From Trichuris trichiura (lineage: Eukaryota > Nematoda > Enoplea > Trichinellida > Trichuridae): a stretch of DNA of 64,000 bases. This document shows positions 12,159-22,429 of the stretch, piece by piece (position 1 is the stretch's first letter; every line of letters starts with the position of its first letter). A program made the position numbers and the translations under genes. The notes below the pieces were generated by a model. That model saw only the letters and a program-made list of their open reading frames with translations, did not search any database and was not told where the DNA came from. The stretch lies in NCBI GenBank assembly GCA_037903355.1, contig JBAJFE010000026.1:4278001-4342000 (forward strand). The letters run 5' to 3'.

Positions 12159-12369
12159 CAGTGTTTCTCAATGTGGGCCCTGGGGCCCCCTGGGGGGCCC
12201 TGGGAGATTTTAGGGGAGCCCTAGAAGCCAGGGGGGCCCTGGAAGCCAGGGGGCCCTGGAGGATAATGCGGCAGGACATTGTCCCAATAAACGGTGGGCC
12301 CTTACAAGGATTAGGGGGCCCTGACAAGGCCTAGGGGAGCCCTGGGGCAAAAAAGGTTGAGAAACTGTC
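12159..12369 (+). mobile_element. hAT-type MITE, copy 1
   Basis: Starts CAGTGTTTCTCAA and ends with GGTTGAGAAACTG, the hAT terminal pattern. The interior is very GC-rich with repeated CCCTGG/GGCCC words and holds an internal duplication (GGGGGCCCTGGAAGCCAG) absent from copy 2 at 22218-22422. The two copies are otherwise nearly identical, including AATAAACGGTGGGCC. The 8-bp duplication is not preserved here. Confidence 0.75.
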
Positions 12370-13075
12370 TGGAGTGCGTAAACTGCAGGCTGCTACTGCT
12401 TAACCGTTGGTTACAACGCGGCTGAGGAACGGCTGGCGGAAACATGTCTATGTTCACCCCTTGTATTTATATCACCAGAAAAATGTTTGAACTCATTCAA
12501 CCCATGCCGAGCGGCGAGGGTGCTTCCTTAGACTATCGTACCAAAACTAAGACGAGGAAAACAATGATGGGTAGGGTACAATATATAGTAGACCAACAGC
12601 GACTCCTACTTAGGGATCTACAACACAGATTTGTTTCGGACTGTGGTAAATTTTTCGCCCTATTGGGGTCCGATCCATAGTATTTTGCCAATGGAGAAGT
12701 TGATTTCGCACAACAGGCTTTAACGTTAGGGTAAGCGTTGCAACTTTTGCTCGCTTAGAAGTAGATTAAAATTTTGCTTGTTCTTTACCGCCGACGGCGA
12801 AACCAGTCGAGTTCCAAGAGCCACGATTGTTCACCATCTTTGTTTGCGTACAATTGGGAGATTAAATCTCTTTTCTTTATTGAAAAAATAGATTAAAATT
12901 TCCGCACACATCTAAAAATGCTTCGTGCCTGACTGCAGGGATAAATTTACTGAACTTTTCTTAAGTCTACCGGCTACTGTAGAAATTCATACAGTGAATA
13001 GCCGAGCTGATGATGATCGAAGTCAAAACGTTTTTGGAGCAAACTTAAGAGAGTAAAAAGGTAGCATGCGCATGT
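12370..13075. other. intergenic, no gene seen
   Basis: No conserved ORF recognised; AT-rich without clear repeats. Confidence 0.4.
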
Positions 13076-13079
13076 ATTT

Positions 13080-13400
13080 TGCTGTATGTCAAACATTCGA
13101 AGCGCCCTACTACTAAAGAATGGATGAGGAAATTGTTAGAAAAAGTACTAGGCAATAATATCGTATATTTCAGAAACTGGTCTTATTCTGTTCTCAGCTG
13201 CGTTAGAGAGGACTTTTCCTTCTCTTCTAACATCGCTGACGACGGAACAAGAACAGTTTTGAAGCGATCCTCCAAAAACGTGCTCGCATTGTCGGTCGTA
13301 GGACATTTTGGAGTTCAAATACAGTCATATGCGACAACGGGAAAAACCGTGACTGAAGATCAATATGAATATTCCAAAACCCGTTAAAAGTCATCCAGAA
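13080..13400 (+). repeat. decayed foldback repeat, family B
   Basis: The left part carries the family-B arm (GCCCTACTACTAAAGAATGG, GAGGAAATTGTTAGAAAAA). A hammerhead-like core CTGACGA-C-GGAAC..GTT..GAAG follows at 13236-13264. The right arm is poorly preserved. Intact relatives are at 25715-26025 and 32985-33290. Confidence 0.55.
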
Positions 13401-13539
13401 CTCCCAAATAAGTCTAGTACTGAAGCTTTAGGTCTTGTTACCTATCTACGCGCAAGCAACATACCGTAGGCCAAAAAGTGCAGATTCCTTTTTGGAAAAG
13501 TACTGGCCGTCCTGGTCTCCCATTGCTACAGCCTAGGTC

Positions 13540-13705
13540 GAAATATAAGCCTTATGTTTAGGGTTAGGCAAGGAAAACAGAATGGACAAGAAACTTACGA
13601 TAAGACGGTGGTATCCTAGCGTGAGTTGCTTATTGCTGGATATCCTGTTCTGCCTTTGCTTAAGGTTATGCCTAAACATAAAGGTTGTACTTCAGCTTAA
13701 ATAAA
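13540..13705. repeat. imperfect palindrome
   Basis: AAGCCTTATGTTTAGGGTTAGGCAAGG on the left pairs with CCTTTGCTTAAGGTTATGCCTAAACATAAAGG on the right, with a spacer of roughly 60 bp. No ORF and no hammerhead-like core. Probably a decayed foldback element. Confidence 0.55.
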
Positions 13706-15950
13706 AGTGACGGCAGAGCAGGGTGGCAAGCGTTTTTCGCAAAAAAACCTGCGTTTCCTGGACTAGAGTAGGTAAAATTTGCAATTTTTAAATTTTCACG
13801 ACTCCAAGAGTGAAAGAAAAACTTTCAGCAGAGATAATTTCTGAAACTTAGCTTGCCAGAAGCATTCTAGCCTCGTACTCAACTTGTTTTCGTTTGATCT
13901 CGTGGTTTAGAAAGCCGTCTTAAGGAAGGTCTATTGTTAATTGACGCTTCTTAAGCTACTTTCAGTAGTCCTATGGCTGGGAGTGCCAAAAAGTCTGGCA
14001 TTTGAAAATGGTGAAAGAAGGGGATGTTCTGCATTATATCGCTTTGACCTGATTAAAGCAAAATTGAGACTGTATTTCTGTTGCTTGTGCGTTCATTCCA
14101 CCATTCAAAGGCTAGTTTTCGCTCGTCTCAGAAATGTCGCTAGCAGATTAAGGTTGCTATTTCCAATTTGGAAGAATTCTTATGTCGAGGTTTCCTTCTG
14201 AATCTGTTTTTTTTTAATTTCTACCGTCTGCTGTTCGTCTCAGTACACGATGAAGTGCATTTAAGGTTTATGTATGTACTTTATATCTTCCGTGGCACAG
14301 CATCTTTGAAGCAGAATGTACAAAAAATTTAAAAAAATTATTCTCTAACAAAAGAAAAATTTTTCATTTATGTGAAAGACGATAGCAGATGAAGCTTTCC
14401 TTCATTCGATTATCCTGTTTAGGATCGCGACGAATTCCAAAGCAGTTACTGTCAGCGTCAGCTGATCCAGCACTAATGCATATTCTACCGAGTTAATGCT
14501 CCTGCCTAATCTTTCCGATTAGTTCGTAAAAGCCGTAGCCATTTTGGGCTTCTCTGCCTATTTGTTTTAAACATGTGCAGAAGTTTGGTTTTTCAATTCT
14601 GTTACTGATGTGATTTAGACTGACGCTCCTGTGTATTTCATCAGCCGTTCAAGCATTAGACCTTCAAAAGAAATGAAGACGAACAAATTTTCGTAGATAT
14701 TAATCCTTTCAAAGTTATGCGAACTAAAAAGTCTTGGCTGACCTGCACTCACAGAGGTTCATACCATGTTGCCAACTGGTTTTTAATTATCGTAGGTGAA
14801 CGACCGTTGAGACTCGATATGTAAAGTTCGAGTGCCTACTTTTCCTTTGCATAATCAGCAGGTTGGCACCATGGAACGATATTTTCGGACCGCACTGATC
14901 TGATGGCGTTCGAAAATACGATAGATCAGGCGTTTACCCTACGTTTTTTACTTAATATTTTTTGGCATCTTGTCTCCTAGCACCGCACTGTTATGCTGTA
15001 AGTTTGCCGACCATCATGTCTTGTCCTTACCTATGCCTAAGCCCAAAAGTAAGGCTTATGTCTTGGCCAAAATTTAGGTAAGAGCAAAAGAGGGTGATTA
15101 GCACGCTCTTTAGTAAAGGCACAACAAGTTAAGGGCATGCTTGTCAGAAAAAACCTGCAGTTTTCAGACAGTGGAGCGTCTAAGTGACAAGATCCGTTTT
15201 TTGTCCCTAGGGAAACAGTGGCCCCACTTTTGATTGAGTCTGACACAGTGTTGCCAGACAACAATTGTCCTGGTGCTTTTTTGCTTGCATGCGCAGTTGC
15301 AGCCTTACAACGAAGTGCAGAGAAATATTCTTCCGTTTGTTTGTTTGTTCTATGGATGCATGCAATGCTAAAGATTCACTGTCTGCTCATCTGTCGAAAT
15401 GCTTGTTATTGTATTCTCGTTTCGGTTACCAGCTTCGAATATTTTAGGTACTTCTACTCGACCATAGTTTCTTCTGTGTTCGCTGTTTTCAGAGCTTGCT
15501 TTTGTTTCATATTATCCATTTGCTGTTTGTATTGCTTGGTATGCGCACGTTATCTGAACGAAAAAACTGCTGATAGAGATTAGGCTGTCCAAGCAATTCA
15601 TTGCGGGAAAAAAGGTTTTCGATGTAGCCAATCTGTATGATATCCAAGAAGAAAGCTCATTGCTTAGTAACAAAGTCATAGTCACATACGTACATTGCGG
15701 GCATCATGTAGTGATTATCTTCTACGTTCTGCAAAGGTATCTAAGTAGAAAAAGGAGCCTGGTTTTAGTGAGTATTAACCCAGCGAATGCTAAAGATGAG
15801 ATCTGGGAAAGTGGACCTCTATTTGCTCTATTTATAATTGTCTGCCATGTATACTTCACTGTTAAATATTATGATTATGGAAATTGGGTGCTTCTTGACG
15901 GATCTGAAAGTTATCATGTTGAACTCAAGCATGGCTTCTGTACTGCCCGT
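13706..15950. other. intergenic, no supported gene
   Basis: Several open frames on the plus strand (for example about 13941-14201 and 15218-15583) are Cys/Leu/Phe-rich and match nothing I know. They have the composition expected of random frames in AT-rich DNA. No RNA gene seen. Confidence 0.4.
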
Positions 15951-16000
15951 TTTTGGTTGCTAGAATTAACCAAACAAACGCCCTACTAACAAATGGATGA
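15950..16000 (+). repeat. isolated foldback arm, family A/B
   Basis: AACCAAACAAACGCCCTACTAACAAATGGATGAG matches the arm sequence shared by the foldback families (consensus CTACCAACGGATGGATGAG). The opposite arm and core are absent. The rest of the stretch up to the PPCS start shows nothing else recognisable. Confidence 0.5.
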
Positions 16001-16766
16001 GAATCTATTGGCGAAAAATCAGGATCGTAAATACTTTCGGCGCTATCGGGACCATCTTGTCTCATTTTCAGCAATAGGGTTAACTACTCCGTCGCCCAGG
16101 TTTACCATGAGGAAAGTAGCAGTGAACCGAAAGCATTAAATAGTCAGCAGCAGATGTCTAATGGCGAATGAAGGTTAGTGCGAGAACGTTGGAGCCATTT
16201 ATCGCCAATGTATAGAGCAAACTAAACCGATCGTATACGGTCAAACGGCAAAGGAAAAACGCTCCTTAGCAGCCGGATCTAATTGGTGCGAATGAGGCCT
16301 CACATCGACTTGAAGTATGTCTCAACCTAAGACCTACTCTTTTCCAAACGATGTATTCACCAGTTGATCTTGTGTATGCATTCCATGAGAAGCGCAGTAC
16401 TGTGAAGCAGTTTCGAACTGAATGGTATAGACATTCCACTATTTTGCTTTGTGACTAGCCCGCGTTTGTTTCGGTACGTTGATTCGGTACAGTAATTTCT
16501 TTTAAAAACTTGTTTATAACATAAAAATGGTGCTTCTGGATTACAGTCATTTCACGCTGAGCAGGTAAAAGATACAATAGGATACGTGTACTTGTAACGT
16601 CTTTCCTGTTTTATTTGTTTGGCCAACATGATTTTGCACCGCTGAATGCTATGCTCAACGGGTGTAAAGCCATATCTTTCAAAGGAGAAAAATATGTGGA
16701 CCATAGTTAACCGTGTGTTCCCTGACGTCCATTTTTTGTGTGTCAAAGAAATGTTTTTGATTTTAG

Positions 16767-19700
16767 ATGTCTAGCCTTTGGGAAAGCGGTTACAAAATTG
16801 AACCAGAAGTTAGGATCAAGGTTCGTGATTTCGTCGAACAGCATTTAACTCGTGATTCGCAGCCTATTGTCTTAATTACGGTATGATGTATTGACGAATT
16901 TGATTTTATCATACAGTAAAGTTCTCCTGTAGTCAGGTGGTACAATGGTCCCTCTGGAACGGAATGTTGTCCGCTTTATTGAAAATTTTAGTGCTGGGAC
17001 GCGCGGCTCTGCTTCTGCAGAGTTAAGTATCAGAACTGGTGACTCTAAATGACCTCTTTTTGATGATAGGTGTTTCATACAAGCTGAGTACGCCGTAATT
17101 TTTCTTTATCGTCGCAACAGCTTAGTTCCTTACGGCCGACGTTTCTTGCGTGGGTTAAATCTGACCGAGTGTCTTCAAGTGGACACTTCTGGACCTGCAC
17201 CAGTAGTTCAGAGTTTGTTTCTGCATGTGTTTATGTTGTGCGGCTTCGTGAAAGTATATACTTTTCAGTTGACCCGAGGAAAGTTCCTAACGCTTCGAAA
17301 TGGGTGTTGGCATACCAGCAGGCCATGATGCGAAAACGTTTGTTGTTGATCGAGTTTACTACTGTTGGCGAATACTTGGCCAAACTAGCGTACATATCCC
17401 GCCAGCTGACTCATTTCGGCAGGCGTGCATTGTTATATCTCGCCGCAGCCGTTTCCGACTTTTATATCCCCGATGAGGAAATGGTAACCTTTCCACCTTT
17501 TGAACACATTACCTGTGAACTTTTAAGCCTGTGCACAAAATGCAATCTTCTGAAGGACCAGTTCATCTAACGCTTAAACTGGTTCCTAAAATGTTGGGGG
17601 CACTCGTCACTGAAATTGTTAAAGAAGCTTTCGTCGTTTCATTTAAGGTACTTGTCTAAAAGCTTATTTTTAAAGTACTCTGAACATGTACGAAGATTGA
17701 AAAGTCTTTTTGGTGATAGATTCTCGATGCTATCTTTTGCTTCGTATGTTTTTATCAATTGCGGTAAAGAGCACCAGCTGAAGATCGAAAATATTTGTTA
17801 TTGTTGACTGGGGTGAGAACAATTGCGGAGGATTTCAAACAAAAATAATTTAGGAAGCTGTGTAATGCTATCTGCTCATGCTCTTCGTGGCAAAATGGTT
17901 ATTTAGATTTTGGATATTCTGTTTATCCTTCACATTTTAGATTTACTAGAAAATCTTGAATACAGGATGCCTCGTAACGGGATAATGTTTCATGGCTTTG
18001 GTAGGTTTTCTACGGCTTTTCCCGTTTCTTGTCTGTGTTTGTATTTGTAATTAAACAAAACAACCGCTCTACCAACGGATGGATGGGCGATTATTAGGAA
18101 AATTCAGAACCAATACGTTCAACTTTATTTCAGAGCTTTCGGAACGGTCTAGTTCCGTCATCAATGAGATGGAGGACGGAGGATGGAGCTCCTCCATCTC
18201 ACTGACGACAGAACTAGAGCGTTCCGAAAGCTCTGAAATAAGAGTAAGCGCATTGCTTCTAAATTTTCCTAATAATCGCTTATCCACCCATTGGTAGAGC
18301 AGTTGTTTCGTTTAATTACAAATACCAACACGGACAAAAAACAGGAAAAGCCGTAGGTCTACTTACTAGAAAATATAAGTATCAATACACAGCAATCCCT
18401 TGCACGAACTAGTAGATCAGTGTGCAGGTCTTCACGGCATAGTAACTTCTGGCCGCTGCGTGAATGTTAGAGTAGATCAGTACATCTCATCGCCCATTTT
18501 TCAAACCTGTAGGGTTGCCTCTTCTTCCTATCCTGGGCTTACCATTGAAGTGAAGGTGAGAGGTTTTCTACAAGCGTGAGGGCAGTGGAGGTTTACCGTT
18601 GCTCTGGAGTGAAAATCATGTTCGTCTAGTGATTCGAACGGAATGACATGGTGCACTTGAAGCTTCCGATTTTATCCTTTTTTGCCCCCCCCCTCCCAGT
18701 CTTAAAAAACCTTTAAGATGGTGGCGGTCAAAATTCTGATTGTATTGAAAACAAAGTGTAAGTTGTGGTAGCTGCGCATTGACGTTTTCTAGATAAGGAA
18801 TGTATTCGAGTAGAGGCATTACTAAACTGCTCTTATTTTCATGATCATTAAGTTCGAACAAGATCAACATAATAATGTCTCTACTCAAATGCATGCCTTA
18901 TGAAGAAGATGCGAATGCAGAACTGTCGTATTTTACGGTGCACTGTCGGCCAATTTTGACCCCAACCCCTTTTCAGAAACATTAGATGCCGTTTTGCGGT
19001 TTTCAGTTGCGTCCATAATAGGATTTCTATTTTTTTCAGTGAAATACGAAACTGTTTTGTTAGTTTTTTATGTCACTGACACAAAAATTAGGAGGAATCG
19101 TCGCGTCCATGAGGTGAAGTGGGTGCAGACGTACACAAGGTTCAGTTGTCCGTTCCGTGGGTTAAGAAAGAGTTCATGGAAGCAAGCAATGTGGAAGCCC
19201 AAAGTTTCCCTTTACTTCATGCCGGGTCATGTTAACTACGCCCCGCATTGTGTCTTCCTATGTTTACAGTTCGACCCCGTTATCGAAAACAAGTCATTGT
19301 CTTTCTTGATGATCAATTCTCCTTTCTCCGGAGCTAGAAACCAAATCCCATTAACTTGATGAAGGGGTTTACCAGCTGCTTATTCTAGCAAACAACAATT
19401 AATATATTTGATGACTCCGTTCCAAGTCAGAAATTTCTGTATCACTGCCTCGGTTAATAGTGTTATCGCCACTTTTATTGAGCCTTCCTTGATTTTCCTC
19501 AAAAGAAGCTACAGTTCTCTGCGTAGGAGACGAGACTGCAGAATATGTTTACATAATAATGGGTGTTCCTTAAATGCAGAAGCATTTAGTGCCCTTTGCA
19601 TCACCACATTGCCCCATGCAGGTCAAGAGCATAGTGAACGAAACTGATTCATTCATTATGCTGATGATGATGCGAGCGTGGTCTTGAAAGCTACTTACAG

Positions 19701-21340
19701 TAGAACCTCCGCATCCCCTGGGGATACGGTTCATGGGTGAACAGTATGACTTTAAGAATGCATACTGGGGGTCCCCAACTAGTAATGGGCATTACTATCA
19801 TCGCTGACGACGAGACAAGGTTTGTCCCGAAAGCTCCAAATCTGCTGAATGCTCGTTCTGAATTTTTTCTTTAATAATTGCTTATCCTTTCGTTGGTAGG
19901 GCATTTGCTTCGGTTTGATTTCAGACATTATCAACGGGCTAGACAAAGCCGTATTAAAGAATTCTACCATAATGAAAAAACTATATTAGAGCTTTCTTTG
20001 AACGGGCCTTATGTTTGTGCAGCTAAATATTTACTCTGAATTAGCAGTGTGAATCAATGATAAAGAAGCGTGTAGCGACACTAGCATGTCGCCTTCTAGG
20101 AATGAAAAATCGTCAGGTACTAGCAACCTTGCTTGTCCGAACAAAGAGGGTAGGCATAAAAAAGGCTTGGAAACTCGTGAAAATTTTATCAGTAAGATTA
20201 TTTTCAATGATTAGTTCGATTCGCACTCGTACAAGTGCCTGGAACCGTTTTTACTTTCTATGCAAGCTTCGAATTGTGTAACATATAATTGCGTGGGCGC
20301 TGGAGAGAGAAACCGCGAGTGCAGGAGTCCGACTGTATTTTTTCACGAAGACTATTCACAGGGAGGACAAATGGACCCTAACAACATAAAAGGAATTTAT
20401 ACGCCTTCGAAAATCATTGCACTTACCATTAGTTCACTCATTCGTTGAACTTATGATTTAGTGTCTCAACCGTTTTACCAATGTAAGACGCTGACTACTC
20501 CCAAATGGGCTTATAGACTACTTAACGTTTACGTTGTTCCGGTGGAGCCTTTAATTTATTAATTGTAAGAATCAAGCGTTGGTTTTCTGATTTTTTAACC
20601 GCAAGTTCAAAGCTATACCTGAATTGCAGATCTTCCCACCTGGATAAGTAAAGTACATGATTAAAAGTATGATTTCAGGTTGAAAATTACAAGTCAATTA
20701 TTTGTCATGATAGAATTAGCTAAGCATGAGGGGTAACCATGTTCTTCGCTTATTCTAATTTTATACGCCTTGGGTGCTGTCAAAGAAAACACGTGCGCTT
20801 GAAGCCTGATTTTAATAGTAAACGACTCAGAGGTATTTGTAAAATTGTAATTAAGTCATTTGCCGTGGCTCTACCTGAGGTTTTTCTGTGAACTATCTGA
20901 TTGAATCCAGCACACGATAAATGTCTTAGGCAATTAGGCGTCGCTATGGATGTTGCAATGACGTATGTGAATCACGTTGCCCTGTGTTTCATAAAAGTAG
21001 TTTGATTCCTTTTGCGTCACTGTTAAGGAACGATATTTTAGCTGGAAACGGATCCCTCCATACTAATTCCAAAATGCAAAGACTCCTTGAAGAAGTACTC
21101 TCATCAAGTGAGATGCCCCAGAAATCTCTAATGGTATACTTAGCTGTCTGTCTGTTTCAGCTTGTTATAGGTAATATATTAGAAGACAGAAAAGTCGAGG
21201 TTTTCTTTGTTACACACGATGCAGTGGAGCCGATTAGGCTGCAAGACAAGGTCACTGACGAAAATGAAGAAATAGAACACTTTATTGTTGAGCGCTTGGT
21301 TTTTCTCCACCGTGAGCACATGGCCGTGAATACGTCCTAA
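16767..21340 (+). CDS. PPCS: phosphopantothenate--cysteine ligase, 7 exons
   Basis: Second step of coenzyme A synthesis: joins 4'-phosphopantothenate and cysteine in the cytosol. Exons: 16767-16880, 16933-17021, 17070-17149, 17269-17483, 17528-17647, 21042-21107, 21161-21340. Phases agree throughout and give 287 aa (human 311). Diagnostic blocks in order: [16 protein letters not shown] (nucleotide-binding start), [61 protein letters not shown] with LVPKMLG, then [13 protein letters not shown] and [10 protein letters not shown] near the C-terminus. The 66-bp sixth exon is exactly in phase. The least certain border is the intron 17150-17268; without it the frame shifts. Intron 5 (3394 bp) carries a foldback. 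The sequence TTTTAG directly precedes the ATG, so a 5' splice or spliced-leader acceptor is possible. Confidence 0.93.
17995..18362. repeat. foldback repeat, family A, copy 1 (in PPCS intron)
   Basis: A near-perfect palindrome: arms of about 170 bp running from TACGGCTTTTCCCG inward through ACCAACGGATGGATG to the centre, around GAGCTCC at 18186-18192. Each half contains a hammerhead-like core near the centre (minus strand 18137-18164; plus strand 18202-18229). Copies 2 and 3 are at 31430-31812 and 51215-51525. Non-coding; open frames across it are only reflections of the palindrome. Confidence 0.85.
18363..21040. other. rest of PPCS intron 5
   Basis: Contains a half foldback (about 19790-19935, core 19804-19832) and, just before it, a lone Tigger-type terminus CAGTAGAACCTCCG after TA at 19696-19697. 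Plus-strand frames at 18994-19359 and 20057-20281 show no recognisable family and are treated as chance. Confidence 0.5.
19790..19935 (+). repeat. half foldback (monomer), family A-like
   Basis: Starts at the hammerhead-like core (CTGACGA-C-GAGAC..GTCCC-GAAAG, 19804-19832) and runs outward through TTGGTAGGGCATTTGCTTCGG. Only one arm is present, so this is a monomer of the unit that occurs as head-to-head dimers elsewhere. Confidence 0.6.
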
Positions 21341-21656
21341 GATATTTTGAAAACATTTCTATACGTTTTGTGGGACATTTTAATTTCGTTTGCTTTGCGT
21401 TCTTGATGGCGAAAACCAGTTATTATATAAAAGCTAATTGATTTCATCTGTGCTTGTCCAAAGTTCTCTTCTGTTGGCCCAGTCTTTGAAATGGGCTTCA
21501 GTTGCATTAGGATGGACACTGTTAACCAGTGTACCGGTTGATGTTAAGCCCAAATAACATACTACGTGTGCTGACTGTGCAGTATTCAGACATTTGTAGT
21601 GTTTTGAATGCGTGAACAGTCGGTGAATTGACACATTTTATTCTGGGCTGGCCTAC

Positions 21657-22205
21657 GGCCGACTAAGGTTGTCCCTTCTTCGTCGCTCGACTAGTATCTA
21701 GCTCGCTGCCTGTCGCCGTAGAGAGCCATCACCATCAGGACAAATACGGGGTAGTCGGTCGACGTGACTACTGCTCCTCCGCATCTCGGCAAGCAGCCGG
21801 CTAGCGCTGACAGGTGACCATGGCGTTTGCAAGCATCTCACTGAAGCAACCCGTCAGAGCCCGCTAGCCGTCGACGCGGCTATCGACGGGACCCCGAGTC
21901 CAGGCGCATCTCTCGTCCAGTCTCACAAGGCCGACTAGGTTGCCCCTTGGTCGTCGCTCGGCTAGTACCATCCTCGCTGCCAACGCCACCGCTCGCCGTA
22001 GCGAGCCACCACTGCCAAGACAACTACGGAGGTAGTCGGTCGACGTGACTACTGCTCTCCGCTTGTCGACGAGCAGCCGGCTAGCGCTGACGGGCGACCA
22101 CGACGCTTGCAGGCGTTGCACTACGACAACCTGCCAGGATGCCCGGTGCTTCCGACGAGCTTTTGCTAACAACAGCGATTGCCGGTTACCAGTCGGTAGC
22201 AGCGC
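21657..22205. repeat. GC-rich tandem duplication, 272-bp period
   Basis: GGCCGACTAAGGTTG at 21657 and GGCCGACTAGGTTGC at 21929 begin two diverged copies sharing CGTCGCTCG, GTAGTCGGTCGACGTGACTACTGCT and GCAGCCGGCTAGCGCTGAC. GC content is clearly above the flanks. No recognisable protein. It sits beside the hAT MITE and downstream of the broken R2-like element, but its relation to either is unknown. Confidence 0.7.
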
Positions 22206-22217
22206 TACCAAGTAGCC

Positions 22218-22422
22218 CAGTGTTTCTCAACGTGGGCTTTGGGGCCCCCCTGGGGGGCCCTGGGAGATTTTAGGGGATCCCTGGAAGCCAGGGGGCCCTG
22301 GAGGATAATGCGGCAGGATATTGTCCCAATAAACGGTGGGCCTTTACAAGGCTCAAGGGGGCTCTGGTGGGCCCTGACAAGGCATAGGGGAGCCCTGGGG
22401 CAAAAAAGGTTGAGAAACTATG
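22218..22422 (+). mobile_element. hAT-type MITE, copy 2, with 8-bp duplication
   Basis: Starts CAGTGTTTCTCAA and ends GGTTGAGAAACTATG. The flanking 8 bp AAGTAGCC is repeated exactly on both sides (22210-22217 and 22423-22430), the hallmark of hAT insertion. Length 205 bp, no ORF, interior rich in CCCTGG words. The intact duplication indicates a fairly recent insertion. Confidence 0.88.
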
Positions 22423-22429
22423 AAGTAGC

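Noticed and set aside
13941..14201. ORF with a signal-peptide-like start
   Set aside because: Leu-rich start by chance; no conserved residues and no splice context.
20116..20210. Candidate middle exon of PPCS (LETREN frame)
   Set aside because: Phases did not fit. The true exon is 21042-21107, which fits phase and sequence exactly.
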